Notes: a model not told the origin generated them from the letters alone. A stretch of DNA of 23,226 nt from CAXGUU01 sp964012875 (GCA_964012875.1 CAXGUU010000013.1:1-23226); one strand, 5' to 3'; positions 16,398-23,226 are shown, counted from the first letter of the stretch. Numbers and translations: made by a program.

Positions 16398-16667
16398 CTA
16401 ACCTGCTCTCTGCGAGGCAAGCTCCGGTCGGCTCTGAATCTTGTCTACTTGGCTGGCCACCCAGCCAGCGTGTGAGCCGATTGTAGACTGGTGCCCAGCT
16501 CCGTGCGACCTTTTTATTGTCGCCCGGAGCGCGAGCGCGGCATCGAACTCGCCGATTAAAATTTGCGACGATGCCTCGGATTTGGCGCTCAAGCTGAGCG
16601 CCTGACCAACGAGATCGCGCAGGTCGTTCAGAGCGACCGGTTTCGAAACAGAGTCGAAGGCACCGGT
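16398..16667 (-). pseudogene. pilR: Decayed fragment of pilR (response regulator): receiver end and AAA+ linker
   Basis: The minus-strand frame reads GAFDSVSKPVALNDLRDLVGQALSL, which matches the end of a PilR receiver domain (GAFDF..KPVDL..LR.LV..AL). QILIGEFDAALALRATIK follows, matching the linker into the AAA+ domain (LLGES...ALR..I.K). After a run of five A residues (16511-16515) the frame goes wrong, but the -1-base frame continues KVARSWAPVY, the next PilR residues (KLARSQAPVY). Homology then stops near 16483. The receiver N-terminus with its phosphorylated Asp, nearly all of the sigma-54-interacting AAA+ domain and the HTH are missing. The fragment is fused in frame to a piece of pilS. 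Alignment is from memory of PilR sequences, but the consecutive matches make the identity strong. Confidence 0.72.
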
Positions 16668-16865
16668 TCGCCCTGAGACAAGCAAACAGGCTACGGCGAC
16701 AAAGAGGAACATCCCGAGATCGCTGGTGACCCCACCGGCCGCACGCAGTACCAGCGCAATCGCCACGATGTCCAGCAGGGTCATGCCCTAGACCTGCGTG
16801 CGATAAAGGAAGTTTTGTTCTTCAATGGTCCATTGTGCGAAGCCTGCCGCTGCGACAGCGCTCAT
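16668..16865 (-). pseudogene. pilS: Decayed fragment of pilS (sensor kinase): N-terminus and one membrane block
   Basis: An ATG overlapping the stop of the PP0621-family gene (ATGA) opens MSAVAAAGFAQWTIEEQNFL, then YRTQV, ending at TAG (16788-16790). This looks like the cytoplasmic start of a PilS. In the same frame after the stop comes TLLDIVAIALVL, then AAGGVTSDLGMFLFVAVA and SGRTG. These resemble the later transmembrane segments of PilS (LTDVLMLCGLF, AGGGVPSGIG, VVAVA, GRIG). The first membrane segments, linker, PAS, histidine-phosphotransfer and ATPase domains are absent, and the frame passes directly into pilR near 16667. The gene order PP0621-pilS-pilR is usual in gammaproteobacteria, which supports the call. 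Apart from a short hydrophobic fusion peptide from ATG 16784, no functional product is expected. Confidence 0.62.
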
Positions 16866-17077
16866 GAATCACCGAGGTGCGCGTGTTCTTCGCTGCAGTA
16901 GTGCTTTGCCGCTACGACCACAGCCTCGTCGCGGGGGAAGTAGACCGAGCAGTACGCGCACCGCACCGTTTTGCCTTCCAGTGCCGGTTTCGTGGCCGAA
17001 AATCGGCTCCGAATCTTCCGCATGGCCGCTATGACAACGACAAGGATGATCAGTGCGATGATAAGACGTGGCAGCAA
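16862..17077 (-). CDS. PP0621-family small membrane-anchored protein, TTG start
   Basis: Small protein of 71 residues of unknown function. I chose TTG at 17075-17077, giving (M)LPRLIIALIILVVVIAAMRK, which matches the family's habit of opening with a single membrane segment. AGGAG lies 9 bases upstream. The longer frame from ATG 17155 would put 26 polar residues before the membrane helix and has no such site. After the helix and a basic stretch comes a likely metal-binding motif, CAYCSVYFPRDEAVV...YCSEEHA, with CxxC, a distal cysteine and a histidine. Family members usually sit just upstream of pilS-pilR, as here. Its stop overlaps the pilS remnant start. It stays intact although the kinase and regulator beside it have decayed. 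Confidence 0.85.
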   Translation of the reverse strand: MLPRLIIALIILVVVIAAMRKIRSRFSATKPALEGKTVRCAYCSVYFPRDEAVVVAAKHYCSEEHAHLGDS

Positions 17078-17086
17078 GTGTTTACG

Positions 17087-17091
17087 CTCCT
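17087..17091 (-). promoter_or_regulatory. Shine-Dalgarno sequence fixing the TTG start of the PP0621-family gene
   Basis: AGGAG on the minus strand, 9 bases before TTG at 17077-17075. No comparable site precedes the in-frame ATG at 17155, so this decides the start. Confidence 0.7.
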
Positions 17092-17335
17092 GCAGCTTCA
17101 AGGAAGCTCTGAACAAGTCTGGGTCGGGCGGCTTGTGCCCCAAATGCGCGGACACAAAGTGCGAAACGCACGGAAAAACGCGCTACTGCGAGCATTCGCA
17201 ACGCCGTAGTCGTGCATTTGGAGCGCAAGATGCAGAGTCATGGCTGGTTCAGAGTTTCCTAAATGTCAATCGCCCCGCCGGATTGTCGCGGGATTGCCAA
17301 TGACAAAACCCCACAGAAACGCCATACTGCACCCC

Positions 17336-17362
17336 TTGCCGGCTCCGTCATTCGACCGGCAA
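17336..17362. repeat. Inverted repeat upstream of sucC
   Basis: TTGCCGG (17336-17342) and CCGGCAA (17356-17362) form perfect 7-base arms around a 13-base loop, about 155 bases before the sucC ATG. It has no T-tract, so it is not a terminator. It may be an operator or an RNA hairpin in the sucC leader. Confidence 0.5.
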
Positions 17363-17518
17363 TGTTCACCCGTTGCGCCCCGTTACTCAAGAATCATCGC
17401 AGGCTACAGCATTCAAGGTTCTGTGCCGAAAATCAAAAGATGAGTTCGAGGACGCGACACGGCCGCGTTTACAACCCATATTCACATCCGAGGACGCAAG
17501 GGGACCTAGGGACAGACT

Positions 17519-18679
17519 ATGAATTTGCACGAATACCAGTCCAAGCAACTGTTCGCCGAGTACGGCCTGCCGGTGCAAGCCGGTGAAGTTGCGTTCACAA
17601 GCGCAGAGGCAGTCAATCGGGCGAAAGCAATTGGCGGGGACGCCTGGTTAGTTAAAGCCCAGGTCCACGCTGGCGGTCGCGGTAAGGCGGGTGGCGTGAA
17701 ATTCGTGCGCGACCTTGGCGAACTCAAAACCGCGGCAGAGTCGCTGATTGGATCTCAACTCATCACCAAACAATCGGCACCCGATGGCCAGCCGGTTAAT
17801 TGCGTCCTGATCGCAGGTGCGGCAGACATCGAGCACGAACTGTACTTAGGCGCTGTAGTCGATCGCGGAACCCGGCGCGTCGCCTTCATGGCATCGCGAG
17901 CTGGTGGTATGGATATCGAAGAAGTTGCCGCAACGACGCCCGAGAAGATCGTAACCTTCAGCGTTGACCCCGCGCTCGGCCTGCAGGGTTATCAATGCCG
18001 CCAAATGGGATTTGCACTCGACCTCGATGATGCTCAGCGTAAACAACTGGGCGTCATTCTGGACGGTTTGTACAAGCTGTTTATCGAGCGTGACCTGAGC
18101 CTAGTGGAAATCAATCCACTGGCTATCCTTAAGGACGGTTCGCTGTGCGCGCTGGATGCGAAGATTAACGTCGATGACAACGCGCTTTACCGGCAATCCA
18201 TCGCTGAATGGCGCGACGATACCCAAGAAGACGAGAAGGAAAGGCGGGCCAAAGAGTTCGATCTGAACTACGTTACGCTGGACGGCAATATCGCGTGCAT
18301 GGTGAACGGCGCAGGGCTTGCGATGGCAACGATGGATATCATCAAACTATCTGGCGCCGAACCGGCGAACTTTCTTGATGTCGGCGGGGGCACAACTGCC
18401 GAACGGGTTGCAGAGGCATTCAAAATCATTGTTTCCGACGATAAGGTTCAGGCCATATTGGTCAATATTTTCGGCGGCATCGTGCGTTGCGATCTCATTG
18501 CAGAAGGGATTATCACCGCGGTTAAAGACGTCGGTGTATCGGTACCCGTCATCGTGCGTCTGGAAGGTACCAACGTAGACGAAGGCAAGGCGATGCTGGC
18601 CGACAGCGGACTCGCCATCACCAGCGCTGACAACCTGGCGGATGCGGCTAAAAAAGCCGTCGCCGCGGTGGGAGGATAA
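17519..18679 (+). CDS. sucC: Succinyl-CoA synthetase (ADP-forming) beta subunit
   Basis: Beta subunit of the TCA-cycle enzyme that converts succinyl-CoA to succinate with ATP (or GTP) formation. It has 386 residues (E. coli 388). The start MNLHEYQSKQLFAEYGLPVQ is the classic ATP-grasp N-terminus; KAQVHAGGRGKAGGVK marks the nucleotide-binding loop, LVEINPL the metal-binding site and NGAGLAMATMD the C-terminal CoA-ligase domain. A good ribosome-binding site, AGGGA, lies 6-7 bases upstream. It is followed after 4 bases by sucD. The 2-oxoglutarate dehydrogenase genes that often precede sucC are not here; instead the neighbourhood is the pilin locus, as in Xanthomonas-like genomes. Confidence 0.98.
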   Translation: MNLHEYQSKQLFAEYGLPVQAGEVAFTSAEAVNRAKAIGGDAWLVKAQVHAGGRGKAGGVKFVRDLGELKTAAESLIGSQLITKQSAPDGQPVNCVLIAGAADIEHELYLGAVVDRGTRRVAFMASRAGGMDIEEVAATTPEKIVTFSVDPALGLQGYQCRQMGFALDLDDAQRKQLGVILDGLYKLFIERDLSLVEINPLAILKDGSLCALDAKINVDDNALYRQSIAEWRDDTQEDEKERRAKEFDLNYVTLDGNIACMVNGAGLAMATMDIIKLSGAEPANFLDVGGGTTAERVAEAFKIIVSDDKVQAILVNIFGGIVRCDLIAEGIITAVKDVGVSVPVIVRLEGTNVDEGKAMLADSGLAITSADNLADAAKKAVAAVGG

Positions 18680-18683
18680 TCCG

Positions 18684-19559
18684 ATGTCAATACTCGTCAA
18701 TAAAGACACTCGCGTCGTCGTGCAGGGATTCACGGGCAAGCAAGGAACCTTTCACGCGGAACAGGCAATCGCCTACGGCACGCAAATCGTTGGTGGCGTG
18801 ACACCGGGCCGCGGTGGTGAATCGCATCTTGGCCGCCCAATTTTTGATACCGTTACCGACGCGGTCGGCGCAACCGGCGCCGATGCCTCGATGATATTTG
18901 TACCACCGCCTTTTGCCGCTGATGCAATCGTTGAAGCGGCGGATGCAGGCATCAAAATTATTGCCTGCATCACCGAGGGGATCCCGGTGCTCGACATGCT
19001 GCGGGTCAAAGCCAGCCTCACGGCCCGGGGCGATGTATATCTCATCGGCCCGAACTGCCCGGGCATCATCACCCCGGGGGAATGCAAGATCGGCATTATG
19101 CCCGGCGCCATCCACCTTCCCGGGAAAATCGGTATCGTTTCGCGCTCGGGTACGCTGACCTACGAGGCGGTGCACCAGACGACCAATGCAGGGCTCGGCC
19201 AAAGCACCTGCGTGGGCATTGGGGGTGACCCGATTCATGGAATGAATTTCATCGATTGCCTCGGGTTGTTCGAAAACGATCCACAAACCGAAGGCATCAT
19301 CATGGTTGGCGAAATTGGCGGTTCAGCCGAAGAAGAGGCAGCGGCGTTTATCGCCAACAATGTCAATAAACCTGTCGTCGGCTATATTGCCGGCGTAACG
19401 GCCCCGCCGGGGAAACGTATGGGTCATGCCGGCGCAATCATTGCCGGCGGCAAGGGGACTGCCGACGATAAATTCGCTGCACTTGATGCCGCCGGTGTCT
19501 CGACCGTACGTTCTCCTGCAGAGCTCGGTTCAGCGATGCTGGCAGCGATGAAGACCTGA
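18684..19559 (+). CDS. sucD: Succinyl-CoA synthetase alpha subunit
   Basis: Alpha subunit of succinyl-CoA synthetase, which binds CoA and carries the phosphorylated histidine. It has 291 residues (E. coli 289). The ATG at 18684 is set by GGAGG inside the end of sucC, 4 bases after the sucC stop, and gives MSILVNKDTRVVVQGFTGKQ, the standard N-terminus; an in-frame ATG at 18642 inside sucC is rejected. Seen motifs are the Rossmann-type CoA domain with GPNCPGII, SRSGTLTYE, and the active-site histidine H248 in MGHAGAIIAGGKGT (H246 in E. coli). It forms an operon with sucC and possibly nadE, 39 bases downstream. Confidence 0.98.
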   Translation: MSILVNKDTRVVVQGFTGKQGTFHAEQAIAYGTQIVGGVTPGRGGESHLGRPIFDTVTDAVGATGADASMIFVPPPFAADAIVEAADAGIKIIACITEGIPVLDMLRVKASLTARGDVYLIGPNCPGIITPGECKIGIMPGAIHLPGKIGIVSRSGTLTYEAVHQTTNAGLGQSTCVGIGGDPIHGMNFIDCLGLFENDPQTEGIIMVGEIGGSAEEEAAAFIANNVNKPVVGYIAGVTAPPGKRMGHAGAIIAGGKGTADDKFAALDAAGVSTVRSPAELGSAMLAAMKT

Positions 19560-19598
19560 TCTGAAGCGTCGAACACAGCCCGGCCGCTCTTCCCGCTA

Positions 19599-21239
19599 AT
19601 GGCGCAAACCTTGCGTTTAGCCCTGGCGCAGACAAATTTTTGCGTCGGCGACATCGGCGCCAACTGCGCGCGCATTATTGGTATTGCCGGGGAAACGGCG
19701 CGTGACAACAGCGCGGACATCGTCGTCTTTCCGGAACTCGCCATCACTGGCTACCCACCCGAAGATCTGCTTTTTCGCCCGGGCCTGTACCGGCGGGTCG
19801 GCGCAGCGCTCGACGACATTATCGCTGCTGTTCCTGAACTCGTATTGATTGTGGGATATCCGGAGAAAACAGCGGACGGGGTCTACAACAGTTGCGCGGT
19901 GATACAGGGTGGCGCAATCGTCGCCAACTACCGCAAGCGGGAGCTGCCCAACTACGCCGTGTTCGATGAAAAACGGTATTTCGTGCCGGGGCACGACAAC
20001 TGCGTATTCGACTACAAGGGTGTCCGCATCGGACTCAGCATCTGCGAGGACATCTGGAACGCAGATAACGCAGCGTCGACGGCTCAGGCCGGCGCCGATC
20101 TGGTGGTCAATTTGAACGCCTCGCCCTATCACATCCGGAAGTTCGAACAGCGGTTAGCGGCGGTTGGCGATTCGGTAACCAAATCAGGATTACCTGTGGT
20201 TTATGTAAATACCGTAGGCGGGCAGGACGAGTTGGTATTCGACGGCGCATCGTTTGCGATGAATGCGGATGGCGAGATCGCCGCCCAATCGAACGCCTTT
20301 GTCGAAAGCCTGACCGTGATTGAAGCGCATGAAACAGGGCAGGGTCTTCGACTGCGGGGTGACATACGCTCGCTGGAACAAGACGAAGCCGCGGTATACG
20401 CCGCCCTCGTCCTTGGGGTTCGTGACTATGTGCGGAAAAACCAGTTCGAAGGCTGCGTTTTAGGGCTGTCCGGCGGCATCGATTCGGCGCTGACACTGTC
20501 GCTGGCGGTCGATGCCCTAGGGCCAGAGGCCGTCACCGCGATTTCGATGCCGTCGCAATACACGGCTTCGATGAGTATTGAAGATGCTGAGGCGGAAGCT
20601 GCAGCACTCGGGTGTGCGTTTCATGTCGTGGCGATCAAAGATGTAGTCGACTGCTTTGAAGAGGCCCTGGCCCCGGTATTGCCGCCAGATACGCCGAGGG
20701 TAACAGCCGAAAATCTCCAGGCCCGGAGCCGGGGTGTCATCTTGATGGGTTTTTCGAATGCGACCGGCAGTATTGTGCTGGCGACAGGCAACAAGAGCGA
20801 GATGGCGGTCGGCTACGCTACACTTTATGGTGACATGGCGGGCGGCTTCGCACCCCTGAAGGACATCCCGAAAACGCTGGTTTACCGCTTGGCAAAATGG
20901 CGCAATCGTGAAACCGAGGTGATTCCGACCCGTGTCATCGAACGGCCGCCAACCGCTGAACTTGCACCGGATCAAAAAGATTCCGATTCGCTGCCTCCCT
21001 ACGAGGTGCTCGATCCCATACTCGAACGTTATATCGAAATGGATATGACGCCGCGCGAGATCGCCGAAGACGGATTCGATTTAGAGACCGCGCGACGGGT
21101 CGCGAAAATGGTTGATCGCAACGAATACAAGCGTCAGCAGGCCGCCCCCGGCGCACGCATTACGACACGTGCCTTCGGCCGGGATCGGCGTTTCCCGATT
21201 ACATCCCGATACAACGAGCAAACGCCCGTGAAGAACTAG
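19599..21239 (+). CDS. nadE: Glutamine-dependent NAD+ synthetase
   Basis: Last step of NAD synthesis: ATP-dependent amidation of deamido-NAD with ammonia released from glutamine. It has 546 residues in two domains. The N-terminal nitrilase-type glutaminase (about 1-265) has the catalytic triad E46 (VVFPELAITGY), K113 (YRKRELPNY) and C149 (ICEDIW). The C-terminal synthetase has the PP-loop LGLSGGIDSA near residue 289, with later GNKSEMAVGYATLYGDMAGG and PTAELAPDQKDSDSLPPY. The presence of the glutaminase domain distinguishes it from the short ammonia-dependent E. coli NadE. It follows sucD by 39 bases and converges on bamD with 4 bases between stops. Confidence 0.97.
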   Translation: MAQTLRLALAQTNFCVGDIGANCARIIGIAGETARDNSADIVVFPELAITGYPPEDLLFRPGLYRRVGAALDDIIAAVPELVLIVGYPEKTADGVYNSCAVIQGGAIVANYRKRELPNYAVFDEKRYFVPGHDNCVFDYKGVRIGLSICEDIWNADNAASTAQAGADLVVNLNASPYHIRKFEQRLAAVGDSVTKSGLPVVYVNTVGGQDELVFDGASFAMNADGEIAAQSNAFVESLTVIEAHETGQGLRLRGDIRSLEQDEAAVYAALVLGVRDYVRKNQFEGCVLGLSGGIDSALTLSLAVDALGPEAVTAISMPSQYTASMSIEDAEAEAAALGCAFHVVAIKDVVDCFEEALAPVLPPDTPRVTAENLQARSRGVILMGFSNATGSIVLATGNKSEMAVGYATLYGDMAGGFAPLKDIPKTLVYRLAKWRNRETEVIPTRVIERPPTAELAPDQKDSDSLPPYEVLDPILERYIEMDMTPREIAEDGFDLETARRVAKMVDRNEYKRQQAAPGARITTRAFGRDRRFPITSRYNEQTPVKN

Positions 21240-21243
21240 GCGC

Positions 21244-22047
21244 TTACTGGACTCGGGTTTGTTTCACTTCCTGCAGGCCCGGGTGGTTGGGGTAATTCAG
21301 TTCCAACACCCGCATCGCGTCCGTCGCCAGTTCTTCGAGTTCAAGCACCCGATAAGATTTCGCCAGCAAAACCAGGGCTTCAGGCATCGCCGGCGCTTGC
21401 TGGTAGTTCTCAACCACGTAGCGAGCACGATTGGCTGCCGCAACAAAGGCACCACGGCGCATGTAGAAATTTGCGACGTTCACTTCGTGCTGCGCAAGAA
21501 TGTTTCTTAGGTACCGCATCCGCAGCTGGGCGTCATCAACATAGATGCTTTCCGGGAACTCCTTGATCAGATCACTGAAGTCGTTGAACGATTGCAGTGA
21601 CGCGCCAGGATCGCGCTGTGACGGGTCTTTGGGAAGATAGCGTTCAGTAAGCCCCCAACCACGTCCAAAGTTAATCAGCCCGCGCAAGTAATATGCGTAG
21701 GCCATATTCGGGTGTGACGGATAAAGCTTGATAAAGCGATCGATAGTCGCGATCGAGGAGCCAGGATCGTCGGTGCGGTACTGACAGTATGCGAGCTCAA
21801 GTTGAGCTTGCTGCGTATAGATTCCGAACGGATATCGGGACTGGAGTTTTTCGTAGTACTCAATCGCACCGTCACACGTGCCCATGCTTAGCCGGTCCTT
21901 GGCTGCGTGGTATAGCCGCTCCTCTGGCCACTTGGACTCCTCGCGATCACGGTCGGTCTGGCTTTGAAAGTAACCACACCCCGACGTCATTACTAATGAA
22001 GCGCTGACCACGATCGTGATCGCCAATGTTCGAACTGAGTTGCCCAT
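21244..22047 (-). CDS. bamD: Outer-membrane assembly lipoprotein BamD
   Basis: Essential lipoprotein of the BAM complex that inserts beta-barrel proteins into the outer membrane. It has 267 residues. The lipoprotein signal peptide MGNSVRTLAITIVVSASLVM ends in TSGC, so C24 would be lipidated; the next residue is Gly, not Asp, consistent with sorting to the outer membrane. The mature part is built of TPR-like repeats with the family blocks LYHAAKDRLSMGTCDGAIEYYEKLQSRYPFG (split into its recognisable helices), YYLRGLINFGRG and LRNILAQHEVNVANFYMRRG. It diverges from rluD, the classic gammaproteobacterial pairing. Confidence 0.96.
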   Translation of the reverse strand: MGNSVRTLAITIVVSASLVMTSGCGYFQSQTDRDREESKWPEERLYHAAKDRLSMGTCDGAIEYYEKLQSRYPFGIYTQQAQLELAYCQYRTDDPGSSIATIDRFIKLYPSHPNMAYAYYLRGLINFGRGWGLTERYLPKDPSQRDPGASLQSFNDFSDLIKEFPESIYVDDAQLRMRYLRNILAQHEVNVANFYMRRGAFVAAANRARYVVENYQQAPAMPEALVLLAKSYRVLELEELATDAMRVLELNYPNHPGLQEVKQTRVQ

Positions 22048-22120
22048 AAATTGTTACTGCACCATGCGCTAAACGTTGCACCACCCCTTCTCGGGGTTTG
22101 CTGTTGAGATCAGGCGGCAC

Positions 22121-22149
22121 ATTCTAGAAGCGGACTCAGCAATAGTCAC
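22121..22149 (-). promoter_or_regulatory. bamD: Candidate sigma-70 promoter of bamD
   Basis: On the minus strand GTGACT (22149-22144, 4 of 6 matches) is followed after exactly 17 bases by TAGAAT (22126-22121, 5 of 6). Transcription would begin near 22114, giving a leader of about 67 bases before the bamD ATG. This is a pattern match only. Confidence 0.4.
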
Positions 22150-22289
22150 GGACCCGTTGGCAGCCACATAGCGAGACAACAAGGTGCAATACATATGCAA
22201 GAACATCTCTGCCTAAGCGCGTTGTCATACCTTAAGGGAGCCTTTTTGGGACTAACCCTCGAGGATGCGGCCTGGATTCGACCTTTTCG

Positions 22290-22303
22290 ACAATGCTCAT
22301 TGT
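22290..22303. promoter_or_regulatory. 14-base palindrome upstream of rluD, possible operator
   Basis: ACAATGCTCATTGT has perfect 6-base arms (ACAATG/CATTGT) around a 2-base centre, about 115 bases before the rluD start. The symmetry suits a dimeric regulator, but it matches no operator consensus I can name with confidence. Confidence 0.3.
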
Positions 22304-22416
22304 GGACTTGAGGGAGATAGACTGCTCTCGTCATGCCTTGGACGGCGGTTCTATGATCCGACAGTATTGCGCGTAGACTTCGGGGTCCGACCTTGAGCAA
22401 AAACGATCCGGCTTGC

Positions 22417-23226
22417 ATGCAATCCGCCGAACATCACCTTGTTATACCAGCTGAGCTGGACGGTCAGCGCTTTGACACCGCTCTGGCCAAGCTCCTCAAT
22501 CAGTATTCCCGTTCGCTGCTGAAGCGGTGTATCGACGAAGGTGAGGCGACGATCAATGGGGCCATCGTGAAACCACGTACAGCCGTCCAAGCCGACGACC
22601 AAATCTGGGTCCGCACCACGCTCGATGCCAGTGATCATGTCAGACCTCAGGCAGTACCGTTCGTCGTGGTACACCATGATGATGCGGTCATCGTCATCGA
22701 CAAACCGGCTGGCATCGTGGTCCACCCGGGCGCGGGCAACCGCGAATTCACACTGGTTAACGGCCTCGTCCACCGCTTCCCGGAACTCACAGCGCTACCC
22801 CGGGCGGGATTGATTCATCGCATTGACAAGGGCACCAGCGGTCTGCTGTTGGTCGCGCGAAATACAAACGCCTACCAGTCACTGACCCGCGCAATGTTCG
22901 ACCGTGCCATCCACCGTCACTACCTGGCAGTCTGTAATGGTTCGTTGATTGCCGGCGGCACGATTGAAGCGCCCATCGGCCGCGATCCCCGAAATCGGAC
23001 GCGAATGTGGACGGTTCCGAATGGTAGGCCGAGTGTGACTCACTATCGAATCGGCGAGCGTTTCCGGCGGCACACCCTACTCGATGTCACCCTGGAGACT
23101 GGCCGCACCCATCAGATTCGCGTACATCTGGCTGCGCAGGGCAACGTCCTGGTGGGTGATCGACAGTACGGTGCTCGTCCCCTGCTCCCGCCGGCGGCGA
23201 GCACGAACTTGCGTGAAATGCTCGGC
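22417..23226 (+). CDS. rluD: 23S rRNA pseudouridine synthase RluD (cut by right window edge)
   Basis: RluA-family enzyme; RluD makes pseudouridines 1911, 1915 and 1917 in helix 69 of 23S rRNA. The visible 270 codons include an N-terminal S4 RNA-binding domain (GQRFDTALAKLL...SRSLLKRCIDEGEATING). The catalytic domain follows, with PAGIVVHPGAGN, the catalytic aspartate D137 in HRIDKGTSGLLLVA, and LETGRTHQIRVHLAAQGN. The start is ATG at 22417 (MQSAEHHLVIPAELDGQRFD), comparable in length to E. coli RluD; an in-frame TTG at 22393 with a GGGG upstream is the alternative. The frame remains open at the window edge. Divergence from bamD supports RluD over RluA or RluC. Confidence 0.93.
   Translation, partial: MQSAEHHLVIPAELDGQRFDTALAKLLNQYSRSLLKRCIDEGEATINGAIVKPRTAVQADDQIWVRTTLDASDHVRPQAVPFVVVHHDDAVIVIDKPAGIVVHPGAGNREFTLVNGLVHRFPELTALPRAGLIHRIDKGTSGLLLVARNTNAYQSLTRAMFDRAIHRHYLAVCNGSLIAGGTIEAPIGRDPRNRTRMWTVPNGRPSVTHYRIGERFRRHTLLDVTLETGRTHQIRVHLAAQGNVLVGDRQYGARPLLPPAASTNLREMLG

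Larger units (their letters stand above)
17078..17518. other. Divergent intergenic region between the PP0621-family gene and sucC (441 bp)
   Basis: This should hold promoters for the leftward pilin-side operon and for sucCD. I could not identify a convincing -35/-10 pair in either direction. It contains an inverted repeat at 17336-17362 and, close to sucC, AGGGA at about 17508-17512, which serves as the sucC ribosome-binding site. A cysteine-rich plus-strand frame (17133-17303) is treated as a low-confidence finding, not a gene. The octamer CGAGGACG occurs twice before sucC (near 17438 and 17488), without obvious meaning. Confidence 0.55.
22048..22416. other. Divergent intergenic region between bamD and rluD (369 bp)
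   Basis: It contains the candidate bamD promoter (22121-22149) and a small hairpin, ACCCC/GGGGT, around 22084-22098 in what would be the bamD leader. A 14-base palindrome lies at 22290-22303 on the rluD side. I could not find a convincing rluD promoter. A minus-strand open frame at 22146-22418 shows no recognisable protein and would read through the region from inside rluD; I do not call it. No tRNA or known small RNA was recognised. Confidence 0.5.

Noticed and set aside
16396..16427. Sigma-54 promoter for pilA: GG-N10-GC spacing occurs at 16412-16425 and again just downstream
   Set aside because: Two overlapping candidates arise by chance in this GC-rich stretch, and neither has good TGGCAC or TTGCA flanks. 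I could not choose one or claim sigma-54 control.
16482..16487. TACAAT as a -10 box for pilA on the minus strand
   Set aside because: No acceptable -35 hexamer at 16-18 bases, and the hexamer overlaps the end of the pilR remnant coding sequence.
16398..16784. A genuine 128-residue hypothetical protein upstream of pilA
   Set aside because: Its parts match PilS membrane and PilR receiver/linker sequences in order, with a frameshift restoring further PilR homology. A pseudogene explains it better.
22146..22418. Minus-strand 90-residue open frame between bamD and rluD
   Set aside because: Composition is not protein-like, it has no recognisable motif, and it would start inside the rluD coding region.
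1..23226. A new defence, mobile or CRISPR-like system
   Set aside because: No transposase, integrase, repeat array, toxin-antitoxin pair or restriction gene was seen. Nearly every base is explained by core genes, and the only unusual block is the pilin locus.

Overview
This window reads as a chromosomal segment of a moderately GC-rich gammaproteobacterium. The evidence is the set of neighbourhoods: bamD divergent from rluD, suhB divergent from trmJ, DUF2066-perM-hda next to purM, and sucCD beside type IV pilin genes. The pilin/sucCD arrangement resembles Xanthomonadales and related marine lineages, but I cannot name a genus. I saw no phage, insertion sequence, CRISPR array, rRNA or tRNA. Almost all of the DNA is tightly packed core genome, and several convergent gene pairs are separated by only 4-30 bases.

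Layout. Positions 1-3034 (minus strand) hold the branched-chain amino-acid operon ilvI-ilvN-ilvC, with ilvC cut by the left edge. Prolyl-tRNA synthetase (proS) diverges from it. Next come a minus-strand pair, YihY-family membrane protein and acylphosphatase, and a divergent ArsC-like reductase. A minus-strand operon follows: DUF2066 protein, PerM-type AI-2E transporter, and the replication regulator Hda. It diverges from purM, which has no purN beside it. TrmJ (minus) and SuhB (plus) are divergent, and SuhB is followed 5 bases later by a polyprenyl-phosphate-type glycosyltransferase.

The accessory part is 13.0-17.1 kb. The GT2 glycosyltransferase converges on a large multi-membrane-span GT-C-like protein with a TPR-like tail, which lies directly downstream of a type IV major pilin gene (pilA, with a clear terminator). 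Together they could form a pilin glycosylation set, though this is inference. Upstream of pilA are a PP0621-family small zinc-motif protein (best start a TTG) and, between it and pilA, a decayed pilS-pilR two-component locus. The decayed locus keeps a PilS N-terminus, one PilS transmembrane block and the PilR receiver/AAA+ linker, joined by deletions, a nonsense codon and a one-base frameshift. This is the most notable observation in the window.

The right end is housekeeping: sucC-sucD (succinyl-CoA synthetase), nadE (glutamine-dependent NAD synthetase), bamD (outer-membrane assembly lipoprotein, minus strand) and the start of rluD (23S rRNA pseudouridine synthase), cut by the right edge.
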